NCBI GenBank assembly: GCA_947624665.1
Contig: CANQLK010000030.1
Location: forward strand, 1 to 14,468
From: Candidatus Gastranaerophilales bacterium
GTDB lineage: Bacteria; Cyanobacteriota; Vampirovibrionia; Gastranaerophilales; Gastranaerophilaceae
Length of the DNA stretch: 14,468 nucleotides
Direction of reading: 5' to 3'
The notes beneath the pieces are model-generated. The model ran no database searches. It was not told the DNA's origin and was given only the letters and a program-made list of their open reading frames with translations. Of the stretch, positions 12,946 to 14,468 are shown one piece after another. The translations under genes were made by a program, and so were the position numbers. The first letter of the stretch is position 1; each line of letters begins with the position of its first letter.

Positions 12946-13980
12946 ATGGTAACGAAAGAAAAAGAAACAGAAAAAGAAACGGTAAATATATCGGAAGAAA
13001 GACAAAAAGCGTTAAAAGTGGCAATAGATAAAATAGAGAAGGATTTCGGGAAAGGTTCGATAATGCGTTTAGGGGATAAACCCGCAGTGAATGTTGAAAC
13101 CATACCGACGGGAGCATTATCTTTAGACGTTGCACTTGGAATAGGCGGAGTGCCGAGAGGGAGAATAATAGAGGTATATGGCCCCGAAGCAAGCGGGAAA
13201 ACGACACTTGCGCAGCATATTGTTGCAGAATGCCAGAAGAAAGGTGGTATTGCAGCATTTGTAGATGCAGAGCATGCTCTTGATCCTGAATATGCAAGAA
13301 ATCTTGGAGTTAATGTTGATGAGCTGTTAATTTCTCAACCCGATACAGGTGAACAAGCGCTGGAGATAACGGAAGAACTGGTTCGTTCTTCAGCAGTAGA
13401 TATAGTTGTGGTCGATTCGGTTGCCGCACTTGTACCAAAAGACGAAATAGAAGGCGCGATGGAAGATAAACAAATGGGGCTTCAAGCAAGGTTAATGTCA
13501 AAAGCTCTAAGAAAACTGACCGGTATTGTAAGTAAAACAAATACTACAGTAATATTTATCAACCAATTAAGGCAGAAAATCGGTGTAATGTACGGAAGTC
13601 CCGAAACGACTACAGGCGGTAATGCTTTAAAATATTATGCAAGTATCAGACTTGATATCAGAAAAACAGAAACATTAAAGAAGGACGATAAAGAAATCGG
13701 AAACCGAGTAAAGGTAAAAGTTGTAAAGAACAAGGTAGCTCCGCCGTTTAGAATTGCAGAATTTGATATTATATACGGAAAAGGCATCAGTAAATCGGGC
13801 TGTATTTTAGATATGGCTGTAAACCTTGATATTATTAAGAAAGCAGGAGCATGGTTCAGTTATAATGATGAGAAACTGGGGCAAGGCAGAGATAAAGTTA
13901 AAGATTTATTTATGGAAAATCCTGCACTTGAAGCAGAAATTGAACAAAAAGTAAGAGAAGCTCTTAAATCAAACGAGTAG
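12946..13980 (+). CDS. recA: Recombinase RecA
   Basis: RecA forms filaments on single-stranded DNA, drives strand exchange in repair and activates LexA self-cleavage where an SOS response exists. The 344-residue protein is complete. It has the Walker A motif GPEASGKTT (79-87), catalytic-loop E109 in DAEHALDPEYA (107-117), Walker B VDIVVVDSV (151-159), loop L1 around 168-180 and loop L2 around 206-225, ending GSPETTTGGNALKYYASIR (217-235). The C-terminal domain ends at 344 with a short acidic tail, slightly shorter than E. coli RecA. The Lys/Glu-rich N-terminus (1-20) is an ordinary lead-in. AAAAGGGAA lies just before the ATG. It stands alone, divergent from secD and convergent with the helicase gene, and ends in TAG. 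Confidence 0.98.
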   Translation: MVTKEKETEKETVNISEERQKALKVAIDKIEKDFGKGSIMRLGDKPAVNVETIPTGALSLDVALGIGGVPRGRIIEVYGPEASGKTTLAQHIVAECQKKGGIAAFVDAEHALDPEYARNLGVNVDELLISQPDTGEQALEITEELVRSSAVDIVVVDSVAALVPKDEIEGAMEDKQMGLQARLMSKALRKLTGIVSKTNTTVIFINQLRQKIGVMYGSPETTTGGNALKYYASIRLDIRKTETLKKDDKEIGNRVKVKVVKNKVAPPFRIAEFDIIYGKGISKSGCILDMAVNLDIIKKAGAWFSYNDEKLGQGRDKVKDLFMENPALEAEIEQKVREALKSNE

Positions 13981-13990
13981 AAAATAAATT

Positions 13991-14025
13991 AAAAAAGGGG
14001 ATGCAAAAACTGCATTCCCTTTTTT
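13991..14025. terminator. Bidirectional intrinsic terminator between recA and the helicase gene
   Basis: A 15 bp stem formed by AAAAAAGGGGATGCA (13991-14005) and TGCATTCCCTTTTTT (14011-14025), with one G-T pair, encloses an AAAAC loop. The A and T tracts flank it on both sides, so it can end recA (plus) and the SNF2-type gene (minus, ending at 14041). Confidence 0.9.
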
Positions 14026-14040
14026 GAGAAATAAAAAATA

Positions 14041-14468
14041 CTAATCCAAAGTCGAGAAAATATCCTGTAAATCCGCATAAGTTAAAGTTTTACCTATATT
14101 TCTGTCAACGGATATAACGGAATCAACCAAATTACGTTTATCCTGTTTCAGTTTTTGAATTTTTTCTTCGACGGTATTTTTTGTAATTAACCTGTAAACA
14201 AATACTTTTTTAGTCTGACCTATACGATAAGCTCTATCCGTAGCCTGATCTTCAACGGCAGGATTCCACCACGGATCATAGTGAATAACATAGTCAGCGC
14301 CTGTAAGATTAAGTCCCGTACCACCTGCTTTTAAACTAACAAGGAAGATAGGAATTGAATTATCTTTATTAAATCTTTCAACAACCTCCTGCCTATCCTT
14401 AGTTGAACCTGTCAAATATTCGTGTTTAATACCTTCTTTTATAAGCCATTCCTTAATAATATCAAGCA
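14041..14468 (-). CDS. SNF2-family DNA helicase/translocase, C-terminal part (runs off the window)
   Basis: Only the last 141 codons before the TAG stop are in the window; the frame stays open to the right edge. The visible part is the second RecA-like lobe of a Snf2/Swi2 ATPase. LTGSTKDRQEVVERFN holds motif IV-V approach residues. VSLKAGGTGLNLTGADYVI and YDPWWNPAVEDQATDRAYRIGQ are motifs V and VI, with the arginine finger in the RAYRIGQ segment. VEEKIQKLKQDKRNLVDSVI is the usual C-terminal helix. These enzymes move along double-stranded DNA, often remodelling RNA polymerase or DNA-bound proteins (RapA, or bacterial Snf2 with a SWIM zinc finger). Which subfamily applies depends on the missing N-terminal part. 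The TTG at 14415 is an internal Leu codon, not a start. Confidence 0.92.
   Translation of the reverse strand, partial: LDIIKEWLIKEGIKHEYLTGSTKDRQEVVERFNKDNSIPIFLVSLKAGGTGLNLTGADYVIHYDPWWNPAVEDQATDRAYRIGQTKKVFVYRLITKNTVEEKIQKLKQDKRNLVDSVISVDRNIGKTLTYADLQDIFSTLD

Noticed and set aside
12902..13297. 131-codon minus-strand frame opposite recA, with a smaller one alongside
   Set aside because: It is Leu/Ser/Tyr-rich reverse-frame sequence across the recA ATP-binding region, covering the recA promoter. It is a shadow.
14415..14468. Reading the TTG at 14415 as the start of a short helicase-like gene
   Set aside because: The frame stays open to the window edge and encodes typical Snf2 sequence upstream (LDIIKEWLIKEGIKHEY), so it is the C-terminal part of a longer gene.

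Overview
This is a 14.5 kb AT-rich chromosomal window of tightly packed, mostly housekeeping bacterial genes. It uses the standard bacterial code (TAA, TGA and TAG all serve as stops) with AGGAG-type ribosome binding sites. The gene content (SecD/SecF, RecA, RlmB, RsfS, a compact RpoD-like sigma factor, PilM/N/O, secreted Spy-like proteins) points to a Gram-negative-type, free-replicating bacterium with an outer envelope and type IV pili. The low GC, the short 325-residue RpoD-like factor with an acidic N-terminus and the Spy-like repertoire suggest the non-photosynthetic Cyanobacteriota of the gut (Vampirovibrionia/Gastranaerophilales). That placement is inference from family resemblance, not a search result. 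I see no phage, insertion sequence, CRISPR array, tRNA or rRNA.

Layout. (1) 1-1938: an inverted repeat at the window edge, then a divergent pair made of an ArnC/GtrB-type polyprenyl-phosphate glycosyltransferase (minus) and a ChbG/HpnK/NaxD-type deacetylase (plus). Together they look like a lipid-linked amino-sugar module. (2) 2026-2697: two overlapping small genes of unknown function that share a helical motif, closed by a strong terminator. (3) 4331-2709 (minus): a three-gene envelope-stress unit of zinc-finger anti-sigma factor, ECF sigma factor and Spy/CpxP-like periplasmic protein, with a candidate ECF-type promoter in front. (4) 7518-4381 (minus): rlmB, an RpoD-like sigma factor, rsfS and two small secreted proteins, ending in a textbook terminator. 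(5) 7748-10026 (plus): a natural PilM-PilN fusion followed by PilO, forming the inner-membrane assembly platform of a type IV pilus. (6) 12791-10051 (minus): secD-secF coupled through a TAATG junction to an XRE-type regulator with a C-terminal zinc ribbon. (7) 12946-13980 (plus): recA with an extended -10 promoter, then a terminator shared with a convergent SNF2-family helicase that runs off the right edge.

Most of the window is well-known biology. The parts deserving attention are the ECF/anti-sigma/Spy unit with its unusual gene order, the pair of related small genes, the PilMN fusion, the HTH-zinc-ribbon protein coupled to SecDF, and the glycosyltransferase/deacetylase pair. Three genes (3906, 4884, 5712, all minus) start with TTG. 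In the rsfS case an upstream ATG lies inside the promoter, which settles the start. The longest gene-free stretch is the 229 bp divergent region 7519-7747, which holds two promoters and no recognisable RNA.
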